Source: Mucilaginibacter galii (GTDB taxonomy: Bacteria; Bacteroidota; Bacteroidia; Sphingobacteriales; Sphingobacteriaceae). Taken from it: a stretch of 64,000 nt of DNA. The notes under the pieces are model-generated. The model saw only the letters and a program-made list of their open reading frames with translations, ran no database searches and was not told the origin of the DNA. This document shows positions 52,871-60,905 of this stretch, piece by piece. The stretch's first letter is position 1. Each line of letters starts with the position of its first letter. Both the position numbers and the translations under genes were made by a program. Where the stretch lies: positions 248,001-312,000 of the forward strand of contig NZ_BMDO01000003.1 in NCBI RefSeq assembly GCF_014635825.1, given 5' to 3'.

Positions 52871-55102
52871 TTAAGACGCCTTCTCAAACGGTGTAGCGGC
52901 CGAATCGAAGCGGGTAACGCCGGTTATGCCTTTTACCTGTTTAAGGCGCTTAATGAGGTTTTCGAGGTGTTCGGTACCGTTTACATAAACCATAATGGTT
53001 CCTTCAAAAATACCGTTATCACTATCAACCGTAATAGAACGGATGTTAATGTTAAAGTCGGTTGATATAACGGTGGTAATCTTGTTAATCAAGCCTACAT
53101 CGTCAATACCGGTAATGCGCAGTCCGGTAAGGAAAGCCAGTTCGTGTTGGGTAGTCCACCGGGCTTTCACAATACGGTAACCATAGTTAGCCATCAACTT
53201 AGCTGCGTTAGGGCAGTTGGTACGGTGTATTTTGATGCCTTCGCTCACGGTTATAAAACCAAACACATCATCGCCGGGGATAGGATTACAACAGCTGGCC
53301 AGCTTGTAATCTATCTTTTGCATGTCTTCGCCAATAAGCAGTATATCGCTATCCTTAGCTTTTACACTGCGCATGAGGCTTTGAACCTGTTCCTGCTCAA
53401 TCTTATCCTGCGGTTTGTTTTCCACCACCTTCTCGGCCGACTGGTACTCCCGCAAATCTTTCAGGTCAATAATACCTTTGGCTACGTTGTAGAATAACTC
53501 CTGGCTCGAAGGCAGCTTGAAGTAAAGGGTTAGCTTATGTATGTTATCGGTGTTATAAGTGATTTTGAGCGATTTTAGCTTACGCTCCAAAATCTCCTTA
53601 CCATCCTCAGCAACCTTGCGTTTTTCCTCCTTTAACGATGATTTGATTTTGGCTTTGGCCTTAGCCGTCACCACAATGTTCAACCAATCCTCTTTAGGTG
53701 TTTGCTTACTGGAGGTGATAATTTCAACCTGGTCGCCGTTTTGCAGATTATAGTTAAGCGGTACCAATTTGTGGTTAACCTTGGCACCAATACAGCTGGC
53801 GCCTACATCCGAGTGTATCTCGAAGGCAAAATCAAGTGCTGTAGCGGTAGATGGTAATTGTATAAGCGCGCCTTTGGGTGTAAAAATGAAGATCTCATCA
53901 CTAAACAAGTTCATTTTGAAATCATCCAGAAAGTCGAGCGCGTTGCTATCAGGGTTACGTAGTAATTCGCGCACTTTATGTATCCATAAGTCTAAACCGC
54001 TATCGCTCGATGATTCTTTATATTTCCAATGCGCGGCAAAGCCTTTCTCGGCAATTTCGTTCATGCGCTTGGTGCGTATCTGCACTTCTACCCATTGACC
54101 GCGCGGCCCCATAACCGTAGTGTGTAAAGACTCGTAGCCGTTAGCCTTCGGCGATGATACCCAGTCGCGCAGGCGGTCGGGGTTGGGGCGGTACGAGTCG
54201 GTTACTATGGAGTAGGCTTTCCAGCAGTCGGCTTTTTCCATATCCGTTGCACTGTCTAATATAATGCGGATGGCAAAAAGGTCATACACTTCCTCAAAAG
54301 GGATAGCCTTCTTTTTCATTTTATTCCAGATGGAATGGATAGATTTTGGCCGGCCAAATATGTCGGCTTGCAATCCCTGGCTCTCCAGTACACTCTTAAT
54401 AGGCTGAATAAAGTCGTTCACGAATTTCTCGCGCTCCGCCTTCTTTTCATTCAGCTTTTTCTTGATGAACTGGTAAGTTTCACGCTCCATGTACTTCATA
54501 GAAAGGTCTTCCAGCTCTGACTTTATGGCATAAAGCCCCAGGCGGTGTGCCAGCGGTGCATACAGGTATACAGTTTCTGAGGAAAGTTTAAGCTGCTTAT
54601 CGCGCGGCATAAATTCCATGGTGCGCATGTTATGCAGGCGGTCGGCTAGCTTAATCAAGATTACCCTAACATCATCGGCCAGGGTAAGCAGCATTTTCCT
54701 GAAGTTTTCGGCTTGCAGCGAGCTGTTGGTATCAAATACACCCGAAATTTTGGTTAAGCCATCAATAATCTTCGATACCTTTTTACCAAACTCGCGTTCA
54801 ATATCGTCAAGGGTAACGTCGGTATCTTCAACCACATCGTGCAGCAGGGCACACACAATAGAGGTGGTACCCAGGCCAATTTCTTCGGCAGCTATCTGGG
54901 CAACGGCAATAGGGTGGTATATGTACGGCTCGCCCGATTTGCGGCGCATGTCTTTATGGCTTTCCAGGGCAATGTCAAAGGCCTTGCGTATCATCGTTTT
55001 GTCGCCTTTTTGCAGGGTAGACTTTGATGCACGCAGCAACGCACGGTATCTTTTTAAAATTTCCGCTTTTTCGGCTTCAAGATCAATCACTAAATCTTTC
55101 AT
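52871..55102 (-). CDS. Bifunctional (p)ppGpp synthetase/hydrolase, RelA/SpoT homologue
   Basis: The 743-residue protein has the full Rsh layout: an HD hydrolase domain (H63, H88-D89 in LLHDVVEDTD, with intact residues), a synthetase domain (GRPKSIHSIWNKMK, YESLHTTVMGPRG), a TGS domain (about 390-450), a helical/zinc-finger-like region (SCCNPIPGDDVFGFI) and a C-terminal ACT domain. Both activities look intact, so it should make and hydrolyse ppGpp during starvation. It is followed by fur. Divergent from the DUF4294 gene. Confidence 0.96.
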   Translation of the reverse strand: MKDLVIDLEAEKAEILKRYRALLRASKSTLQKGDKTMIRKAFDIALESHKDMRRKSGEPYIYHPIAVAQIAAEEIGLGTTSIVCALLHDVVEDTDVTLDDIEREFGKKVSKIIDGLTKISGVFDTNSSLQAENFRKMLLTLADDVRVILIKLADRLHNMRTMEFMPRDKQLKLSSETVYLYAPLAHRLGLYAIKSELEDLSMKYMERETYQFIKKKLNEKKAEREKFVNDFIQPIKSVLESQGLQADIFGRPKSIHSIWNKMKKKAIPFEEVYDLFAIRIILDSATDMEKADCWKAYSIVTDSYRPNPDRLRDWVSSPKANGYESLHTTVMGPRGQWVEVQIRTKRMNEIAEKGFAAHWKYKESSSDSGLDLWIHKVRELLRNPDSNALDFLDDFKMNLFSDEIFIFTPKGALIQLPSTATALDFAFEIHSDVGASCIGAKVNHKLVPLNYNLQNGDQVEIITSSKQTPKEDWLNIVVTAKAKAKIKSSLKEEKRKVAEDGKEILERKLKSLKITYNTDNIHKLTLYFKLPSSQELFYNVAKGIIDLKDLREYQSAEKVVENKPQDKIEQEQVQSLMRSVKAKDSDILLIGEDMQKIDYKLASCCNPIPGDDVFGFITVSEGIKIHRTNCPNAAKLMANYGYRIVKARWTTQHELAFLTGLRITGIDDVGLINKITTVISTDFNINIRSITVDSDNGIFEGTIMVYVNGTEHLENLIKRLKQVKGITGVTRFDSAATPFEKAS

Positions 55103-55187
55103 TTATAAGCGTTTGTTATCAGAGTATCATAATGGGGCAACAAATAAATTTATTGCCTGTAATTTTTATTTCACTAAAAAATAGCAC

Positions 55188-55195
55188 TATTTTTG
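55188..55195 (+). promoter_or_regulatory. -7 promoter element of the DUF4294 gene
   Basis: TATTTTTG matches TAnnTTTG exactly, 15 bases before the ATG at 55210, supporting that start over longer upstream frames. Confidence 0.55.
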
Positions 55196-55209
55196 TATTA
55201 AGTAAATAT

Positions 55210-55824
55210 ATGAAATATATTGGTTTGATGCTACTGTTTTGCTGTGTTGTGGGCCGCGTATGGTCGCAAACGCAGTTGCCTCATCCCAAAATAGGCAAAA
55301 ATGATACCATAAGCGCTTACCTTACCGAACTTAACGGGGAATTAGTTCCGTGGGTGGTGTTACAAGAAGTGCCCATTGTTGCCGCCCGTATATTTGAAAC
55401 CGAAGCCGACCGCAAAGCATACCTCCGCTTAAAATACAACGTTTATAAAGTTATACCTTATGCACGCATAGCCGGCGATAAATACCGCCAGCTGCAACGC
55501 GACCTTGCCACCACAAATGATAAAGGCAAACAAAAAGAACTCATTAAAGCATGTGAAATTCAAGTAAAGGAGTTATTTAACACCCAAGTTAAAAACTTAA
55601 CCATAACCCAGGGCGAAATTTTGATCAAATTAATCGACCGCGAAACGGGTACCACCAGCTACGAATTGGCAAAACAGTTAAAAGGCAGCTTTCATGCCTT
55701 TATGTTTCAGTCGGTAGCGCGTATATTTGGCCACAATTTAAAAGAAGAGTACGATCAGGATCAGGAACGTGATATTGAGGCCATACTACGCCAGGCCGGC
55801 TATTATTCTAACAGATACAATTAA
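55210..55824 (+). CDS. DUF4294 family exported protein
   Basis: The 204-residue protein has a signal peptide (MKYIGLMLLFCCVVGRVWSQ) and a DUF4294 domain with LVPWVVLQEVPIVAARIFETEADRKAYLRLKYNVYKVIPYA, typical of the family. No enzymatic motif is evident. ATG at 55210 is supported by the promoter position. Its stop codon abuts the ATG of the glutathione peroxidase gene, so the three genes up to bshB1 likely form one operon. Confidence 0.9.
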   Translation: MKYIGLMLLFCCVVGRVWSQTQLPHPKIGKNDTISAYLTELNGELVPWVVLQEVPIVAARIFETEADRKAYLRLKYNVYKVIPYARIAGDKYRQLQRDLATTNDKGKQKELIKACEIQVKELFNTQVKNLTITQGEILIKLIDRETGTTSYELAKQLKGSFHAFMFQSVARIFGHNLKEEYDQDQERDIEAILRQAGYYSNRYN

Positions 55825-56343
55825 ATGGACGAACAAAGTATTTACCGGTTCAATGTTAAAAAATTGAACGGTGAAGAAGTGAACTTGAGCGATTATAAAA
55901 ACAAAGTTTTATTAATTGTTAACACAGCCTCGCAATGCGGCTTTACCCCACAGCTTAAAGAATTGGAAACTTTAAGGCACGAGTTTGAAGGGCAGGATTT
56001 TGAAATTTTAGCTTTTCCGTCGAATGATTTTGGCGGACAAGAACCTTTGGATGGTTCGGGCATCAGCAAGTTTTGTAAAATAAACTTTGGCGCCCACTAC
56101 CCGGTGTTCAGCAAACTCAAGGTTAAAGGGCAGGATGCGCATCCGCTGTTCAGATTTTTGGGTAACAAACGTGAAAACGGCAAGGTACAATCGGTGCCGT
56201 TGTGGAATTTTCATAAGTACTTAGTAGACCGTAGCGGCCACGTTATAGATTACTATTACCCCTTTACCAAGCCAACATCGGCTAAAGTAAAGAAGAAGAT
56301 AGGCGAATTGTTGACCGCAAACCCAGCCTACGCTACCACATGA
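55825..56343 (+). CDS. Glutathione peroxidase family (thiol peroxidase)
   Basis: The 172-residue enzyme has the peroxidatic C38 in NTASQCGFTPQ, Q72 in AFPSNDFGGQEP and the W/N pair of VPLWNFHKYLV, forming the standard Cys-Gln-Trp-Asn centre. A cysteine rather than selenocysteine is used. Such bacterial enzymes usually take electrons from thioredoxin or other thiols rather than glutathione. It has no signal peptide. Its stop overlaps the start of bshB1 by four bases, suggesting a link to bacillithiol. Confidence 0.93.
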   Translation: MDEQSIYRFNVKKLNGEEVNLSDYKNKVLLIVNTASQCGFTPQLKELETLRHEFEGQDFEILAFPSNDFGGQEPLDGSGISKFCKINFGAHYPVFSKLKVKGQDAHPLFRFLGNKRENGKVQSVPLWNFHKYLVDRSGHVIDYYYPFTKPTSAKVKKKIGELLTANPAYATT

Positions 56344-57062
56344 TCAAGCTTGATATTTTAGTACTACCCGTACACCCCGATGATGCCGAACTGGGCTGCG
56401 CTGGGGTAATTTTGAAGCATAATGCGGATGGCAAAAAATCGGGCATTGTTGACCTTACCCGTGGCGAACTGGGCACCCGCGGCTCGGCTGAGATCAGGGC
56501 GCTGGAAGCGGAAGCTGCCGGTAAAATATTAGGGCTGGCTGTAAGGGACAACCTGGGTTTACCTGATGGCTTTTTTCAAAACACGCCCGAGTACCAACTT
56601 AAGGTAGTAGAGGTTATACGCCGCTACCGCCCCGAAATAGTAATTACCAATGCCTACTATGATCGCCACCCCGACCATGGCCGTGCGAGCGACCTGGTAC
56701 AAGCCTCTTGCTTTTTGGCCGGACTGCGTAAAATAGAAACTTTTGATAACGGGCAACCGCAGGAAGCCTGGCGCCCAAAACAACTATTGCATTTTATACA
56801 GGATGTGTACATTAAACCCGATATCTTAGTTGATATCTCAGAATATTGGGAGCCCAAAAAAGCCAGTATCATGGCATACGGTTCGCAGTTTCACAATCCC
56901 GACTGGGCAGACGAGCCTCAAACTTACATCTCCTCGCCGGAGTTCGTAAATAACGTGGAAGCACGCGATCGCGAACTTGGCCGCTCCATACAAGCCAAAT
57001 ACGCCGAAGGCTTTTTAAGCCGTAAAATATTAGGGGTAGAAAGTTTATTTGATTTGAGATAA
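56340..57062 (+). CDS. bshB1: Bacillithiol biosynthesis deacetylase BshB1
   Basis: The 240-residue LmbE-like zinc deacetylase has HPDDAELG (H12, D15) and YDRHPDHGRAS (H113) as metal ligands, with LTRGELGTRG following, characteristic of BshB1. It removes the acetyl group from GlcNAc-malate, the second step of bacillithiol synthesis. Only bshB1 of the pathway is in the window. The four-base overlap with gpx indicates translational coupling. A terminator follows. Confidence 0.94.
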   Translation: MIKLDILVLPVHPDDAELGCAGVILKHNADGKKSGIVDLTRGELGTRGSAEIRALEAEAAGKILGLAVRDNLGLPDGFFQNTPEYQLKVVEVIRRYRPEIVITNAYYDRHPDHGRASDLVQASCFLAGLRKIETFDNGQPQEAWRPKQLLHFIQDVYIKPDILVDISEYWEPKKASIMAYGSQFHNPDWADEPQTYISSPEFVNNVEARDRELGRSIQAKYAEGFLSRKILGVESLFDLR

Positions 57063-57063
57063 T

Positions 57064-57086
57064 CCTCCAGCTCTCTGAAGGGAGAG
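57064..57086. repeat. Repeat family C, degenerate left element
   Basis: CTCCAGCTCTCTGAAGGGAG resembles the family C mini-palindrome and lies right after the bshB1 stop. An inverted counterpart is at 57159-57186. Confidence 0.5.
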
Positions 57087-57096
57087 TAGCAATAAT

Positions 57097-57138
57097 AAAA
57101 GAGCCGGATACAATATTCAATTTGTATCCGGCTTTTTC
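57097..57138 (+). terminator. Terminator after bshB1
   Basis: AGCCGGATACAA/TTGTATCCGGCT stem, an AT-rich loop and a following T-run; usable from both sides. Confidence 0.88.
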
Positions 57139-57158
57139 GTTTTGTAACCAAGCCAATA

Positions 57159-57186
57159 CCCCCCCCTTTGGGGGGGCTGGGGGGGT
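57159..57186. repeat. Repeat family C, G/C homopolymer variant
   Basis: Eight C, TTT, seven G, CT and seven G form a palindromic block reaching the stop codon of the next gene. In inverse orientation it resembles the family C core CCCAGCCC..AAAGG. Confidence 0.6.
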
Positions 57187-57617
57187 TACGCTCTTACGTA
57201 TTCATAGCGGTTGTTCTCTTCGCTTCTCTCACGGCGCAATTTACTTTCGTTGCTTAGTTTAAGTAATATGCCCGATAGCTCTGATGTCTTAAATTCTGAA
57301 TCGTATTGATCTTTACAATAGGTGGCTATGTCGGCTATAGAATGCGGATGGTCAAAAAAGTTGGTTTGTAACAACTGATTCAACACTTTGGTAGCACCAG
57401 GTTTGCGGCTGGCCGATTCCCTGTTATTAGTTCCTTCTTCGCCCTGGTAACTACGCGACCTTTTACCCTGTTGTTCTTCACTTTCCTTATCCCAATCAAT
57501 CATGGTGTCTAACAGCCTGTCAATAATTTTCACCTGCACGGCTTCAGATTGAAATGCGTTGATCACATCAGAAATTTCGAGAAGCTGTTTTTTCAATTTC
57601 TCCGTTTGTTTGCTCAT
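57186..57617 (-). CDS. Hypothetical protein, 143 residues, winged-helix-like C-terminus
   Basis: The protein opens MSKQTEKLKKQLLEISDVIN (helical), has a charged low-complexity centre (about 50-75) and a C-terminal region (HPHSIADIATYCKDQYDSEFKTSELSGILLKLSNESKLRRER) that could fold as a winged helix. A related pattern exists in other Sphingobacteriaceae, but I do not recognise a named family. No signal peptide. Its stop codon abuts a C/G-rich repeat. Confidence 0.72.
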   Translation of the reverse strand: MSKQTEKLKKQLLEISDVINAFQSEAVQVKIIDRLLDTMIDWDKESEEQQGKRSRSYQGEEGTNNRESASRKPGATKVLNQLLQTNFFDHPHSIADIATYCKDQYDSEFKTSELSGILLKLSNESKLRRERSEENNRYEYVRA

Positions 57618-58163
57618 TTTATTTTTATTGTAGTAGGGTGTTCACAAATAATGTTAAGTATTACAGCTAAATGTTCCTTTGCAATTCATTGTCATATATC
57701 ATTGTTGCAAAGAATAAGAACATATAGAACGTCAAATCGCAGTATTAGTATGTTATGTAACGTAAAACCTAAATTGTGAGATTGAAAAATGCAGCTTGTA
57801 GCAATATTATTACAAGTTATAAATGCATTTAAATAAGTATCGGATAGAAATACGTGCTTTAAAGCGTTAATATTACGATATACAATCTTTGCAAAAAACG
57901 AGCCGTTGTTATCATAATCTAAATATTTATCATATTGTGAATTTCAAATGATGGGTTTGATACACACAGCGTTTGTAATTTGAAGTTGCATAATGTATCA
58001 TAATGATATTTAAATTAGGATTTTGCTTATCTTGACGTTTGAAATTAACAATGTCTCAACAATTCCTGTAAATCGTTTTGTTCATTTTAGTAGTTAGCCG
58101 GGCTTTGGTATGATAGCTAAAGTAAATCAATCATAAAGCCTGTATTTAATTTATATTCATATT
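57618..58163. other. Intergenic region with no recognised feature
   Basis: AT-rich 546-base gap between divergent genes. No palindrome, promoter with both elements or plausible small gene could be supported. Confidence 0.4.
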
Positions 58164-60044
58164 ATGAAGCGACTGACCGCAATATTAGCCCTTATCATTT
58201 TTGCCAAATCGTTAATGGCACAGCCTACTCAAAAGCCAATGCTTTATGGCACTAATTGGATGGCTATTACGGGTAAGCCCATGGCGGCTACGGCGGGCTC
58301 TATGATATTTCAACAAGGAGGTAATGCGGTAGATGCAGCCTGTGCTATGCTGGCAGCTACCTGTACCATGTGGGATACCCTAAGTTGGGGCGGCGAAACG
58401 CAGGTGCTCATCTACAATCCTAAAACAAAAAAGGTAATTGCCATTAATGCCATGGGTGTTGCACCAACAGGTGCAACGGTGGCGTTCTTCAAAGGTAAAG
58501 GATATAATTTTCCACCCGAGTATGGTCCGCTGGCTGCCACTACACCGGGCACGCCCGGCGGACTGATCTATATGCTCGTCAACTATGGCAGCATGAGCCT
58601 GGAACAAGTGCTGGCGCCGGCTATGCACATGGCAGCAGGTTACGCCATAGAGGCACAGGCAGCCAACGCCATGGAGCGCGATAAAGACAAGATCAAACAA
58701 TGGCCATATAGTGCTAAAGTGTTCCTGACCCACGCGGGCCAGCAGCGCGAGGCTCCTGAAGGCGGCGAAATATTTGTGCAGAAAGATCTTTTAAATACCC
58801 TGACCAAAATGGTAGCCGCCGAAAAGGCTGCCCTTAAAAAAGGTAAAGGCCGTAAAGAAGCGCTGATGGCAGCTTACGACCGCTTTTATAAAGGCGATAT
58901 AGCACAGGAGTTTGTACGCGGCTGCCAGGAGCAAGGCGGCTTAATTACCATGAAAGATCTGGCTCAATGGAAGCCGATTGAAGAGGAGCCTTTAATGGTG
59001 AACTACAAGGGTATTGATGTATATAAGCTAAAGCAGTGGACACAGGGCCCGGTTTTGCTGCAGGCCTTGAACATTCTCGAAAACTTTGATTTGAAAAGCA
59101 TGGGCTATAACAGCCCAAAATACATTCATACCTTGTACCAAGCCATGAACCTGGCGTTTGCCGACCGCGATTTTTACTACGGCGACCCTTATGCCACTCC
59201 GGCCGAACCTATGAAAGGCTTACTAAGTAAAAATTATGCCAAGCAGCGTGCTGCCCTCATTGGTTTTGACAAGAACGATGCGCGGATAGGCCCAGGCAAC
59301 CCTTACCCATTCGAGGGCAAGGTGAACCCTTACATTAACCTGCTCAAACAACGCGGTTTTGAAATGGATACCACCATACGCAACTTCGCACCAACACATG
59401 ATTTAGGGAACAATACCCCTAAGGAGGTTTACGAAGATAGATTATGGCGCGGTACTACCTCCATAGAGGCGGCCGATAAGGAAGGTTGGGTAGTATCGGT
59501 TACGCCAAGCGGTGGCTGGCTGCCGGCTTGTATTGCAGGTAATACAGGTATTGGCATGAGCCAGCGTATGCAAAGCTTTGTGCTCGATTCGGCCTTAAAC
59601 CCCTTTAACGTGGTTGCGCCGGGCAAAAGGCCGCGGGTAACGCTGTCGCCCTCCATGTTTTTGAAGGATGGTAAACCCTATCTGTCGGCAGCGGTACAGG
59701 GCGGCGATACGCAGGACCAAAACCTGTTACAGTTCTTTTTAAACGTGGCCGAGTTTGGCATGACCGTTCAAAAGGCAACCGAAGCAGCTAACTTTAATAC
59801 TAACCAATTATGGCTTTCTTTAGGCGGCACTAAAACTGCCGACCGCGAGCCAAAGCCGGGACAAATTCTGTTGAACAGCAACACCAAAGAGGAAGTACGC
59901 AATGCCCTCAAAAAAATGGGCTATACCCTCAGCTTTACCGATCGCACCAGCGGCCCCATCAACGCCATCTATTTCGACTGGAAGCATGGTAGCTTTTGGG
60001 GAGGTTCGAGCAATCATGGTGAAGATTACGGAATAGGTTGGTAG
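58164..60044 (+). CDS. Gamma-glutamyltransferase family protein
   Basis: The 626-residue exported protein (signal peptide ending LMAQP) is of the Ntn-hydrolase GGT family. The nucleophile after self-cleavage is T431 in RGTTSIEAADKEG, so large and small subunits of about 410 and 196 residues are expected. N-terminal landmarks include GGNAVDAACAMLA and TTPGTPGGLI. It probably cleaves gamma-glutamyl peptides or transfers the group in the periplasm; some members hydrolyse cephalosporins. A hairpin terminator follows. Confidence 0.92.
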   Translation: MKRLTAILALIIFAKSLMAQPTQKPMLYGTNWMAITGKPMAATAGSMIFQQGGNAVDAACAMLAATCTMWDTLSWGGETQVLIYNPKTKKVIAINAMGVAPTGATVAFFKGKGYNFPPEYGPLAATTPGTPGGLIYMLVNYGSMSLEQVLAPAMHMAAGYAIEAQAANAMERDKDKIKQWPYSAKVFLTHAGQQREAPEGGEIFVQKDLLNTLTKMVAAEKAALKKGKGRKEALMAAYDRFYKGDIAQEFVRGCQEQGGLITMKDLAQWKPIEEEPLMVNYKGIDVYKLKQWTQGPVLLQALNILENFDLKSMGYNSPKYIHTLYQAMNLAFADRDFYYGDPYATPAEPMKGLLSKNYAKQRAALIGFDKNDARIGPGNPYPFEGKVNPYINLLKQRGFEMDTTIRNFAPTHDLGNNTPKEVYEDRLWRGTTSIEAADKEGWVVSVTPSGGWLPACIAGNTGIGMSQRMQSFVLDSALNPFNVVAPGKRPRVTLSPSMFLKDGKPYLSAAVQGGDTQDQNLLQFFLNVAEFGMTVQKATEAANFNTNQLWLSLGGTKTADREPKPGQILLNSNTKEEVRNALKKMGYTLSFTDRTSGPINAIYFDWKHGSFWGGSSNHGEDYGIGW

Positions 60045-60079
60045 CAGATTCGGCTCTTATTTGCTAAAATTAACGCATA

Positions 60080-60121
60080 GAAAAAGCTAGCGGACCCTCA
60101 TGAGGTCAGCTAGCTTTTTTT
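60080..60121 (+). terminator. Terminator after gamma-glutamyltransferase
   Basis: AAAAAGCTAGC/GCTAGCTTTTTT outer stem with an inner GGACC/GGTC pair and T-run; works in both directions and also serves the gene ending at 60136. Confidence 0.88.
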
Positions 60122-60135
60122 GTAACGAACAGTTA

Positions 60136-60684
60136 TTAATAGTTGGTGGTGGTACCAATATATATACCGTCGCCATCGGCAGTTACTTCAATATTGTATA
60201 CGGTGTAAGGGTTATCATAAGCGTTAAAATCCCAAACCGAGCTTCCAGTGTTATTATCGCCGCCAATAACGATGTCATCCCGGTAGGCACCCCAGTTGTT
60301 AGCTTGTACAGTAACGGTATAAATGCCCGGAGGAATGGCATCGGTGGAGAAACTGCGGAATTCATAATAATTAGACTGGTAATTGTCAACAGATCCCTGG
60401 CTGCTATCAGATGTGCGCCAGGTGTGCGAATAATTGTCGTTACTTACCGTGATGTTCCAATCGGTAAACAAGCCTGCTTGTGTTCTGCCCATATTCATGG
60501 TTACGCGGCCAGCTACAAACTGTTTGCCCGCCTGTACCGGTCGGTTATGATTACGAAGATATTTTAACGTGAACGGTACACCTGTGGTGGTTGGCAAATG
60601 CCTGTTGGTTGCACCAAAGGATGTTAAAGACATAAGCATGCCCATTAGTAATGCCAGTGGCATCATTAGTTTTTTAGTACTCAT
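60136..60684 (-). CDS. Exported hypothetical protein
   Basis: The 182-residue product has a signal peptide (MSTKKLMMPLALLMGMLMSLTSFG) and a beta-rich, Asn/Tyr/Trp-rich mature part (DWNITVSNDNYSHTWRTSD, IPPGIYTVTVQANNWGAYRDDIVIGG). No cysteines or catalytic motif. The pattern suggests a small beta-sandwich secreted protein; family not recognised. Confidence 0.75.
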   Translation of the reverse strand: MSTKKLMMPLALLMGMLMSLTSFGATNRHLPTTTGVPFTLKYLRNHNRPVQAGKQFVAGRVTMNMGRTQAGLFTDWNITVSNDNYSHTWRTSDSSQGSVDNYQSNYYEFRSFSTDAIPPGIYTVTVQANNWGAYRDDIVIGGDNNTGSSVWDFNAYDNPYTVYNIEVTADGDGIYIGTTTNY

Positions 60685-60851
60685 AAAACTTAGTTTAATA
60701 TTGGTTTATGAGTTCTAAATTAGGAGGTTACAACAAGGCGGCTCTCTATTATTTTACCATCTTTATATAACATATTATCTGCTAATTAAGTAATAATTTA
60801 CTTTAATGAAAGTGCAATGCCACATGCCTGTTTTATGGATGCACTTATATC

Positions 60852-60884
60852 CAAAAAAAGGCTGCATGACAACATGCAACCTTT
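60852..60884 (-). terminator. Terminator of the DUF2723 gene
   Basis: On the minus strand AGGTTGCATG/CATGCAGCCT arms (one wobble) and a T-run lie 22 bases after the stop codon. Confidence 0.85.
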
Positions 60885-60905
60885 CCATAATCTAAATTCA
60901 ACTTT

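Noticed and set aside
54618..55184. Long open frame on the plus strand opposite rel (188 codons)
   Set aside because: It lies wholly opposite the conserved HD/synthetase region of rel and has no recognisable domain; it is a reading-frame shadow.
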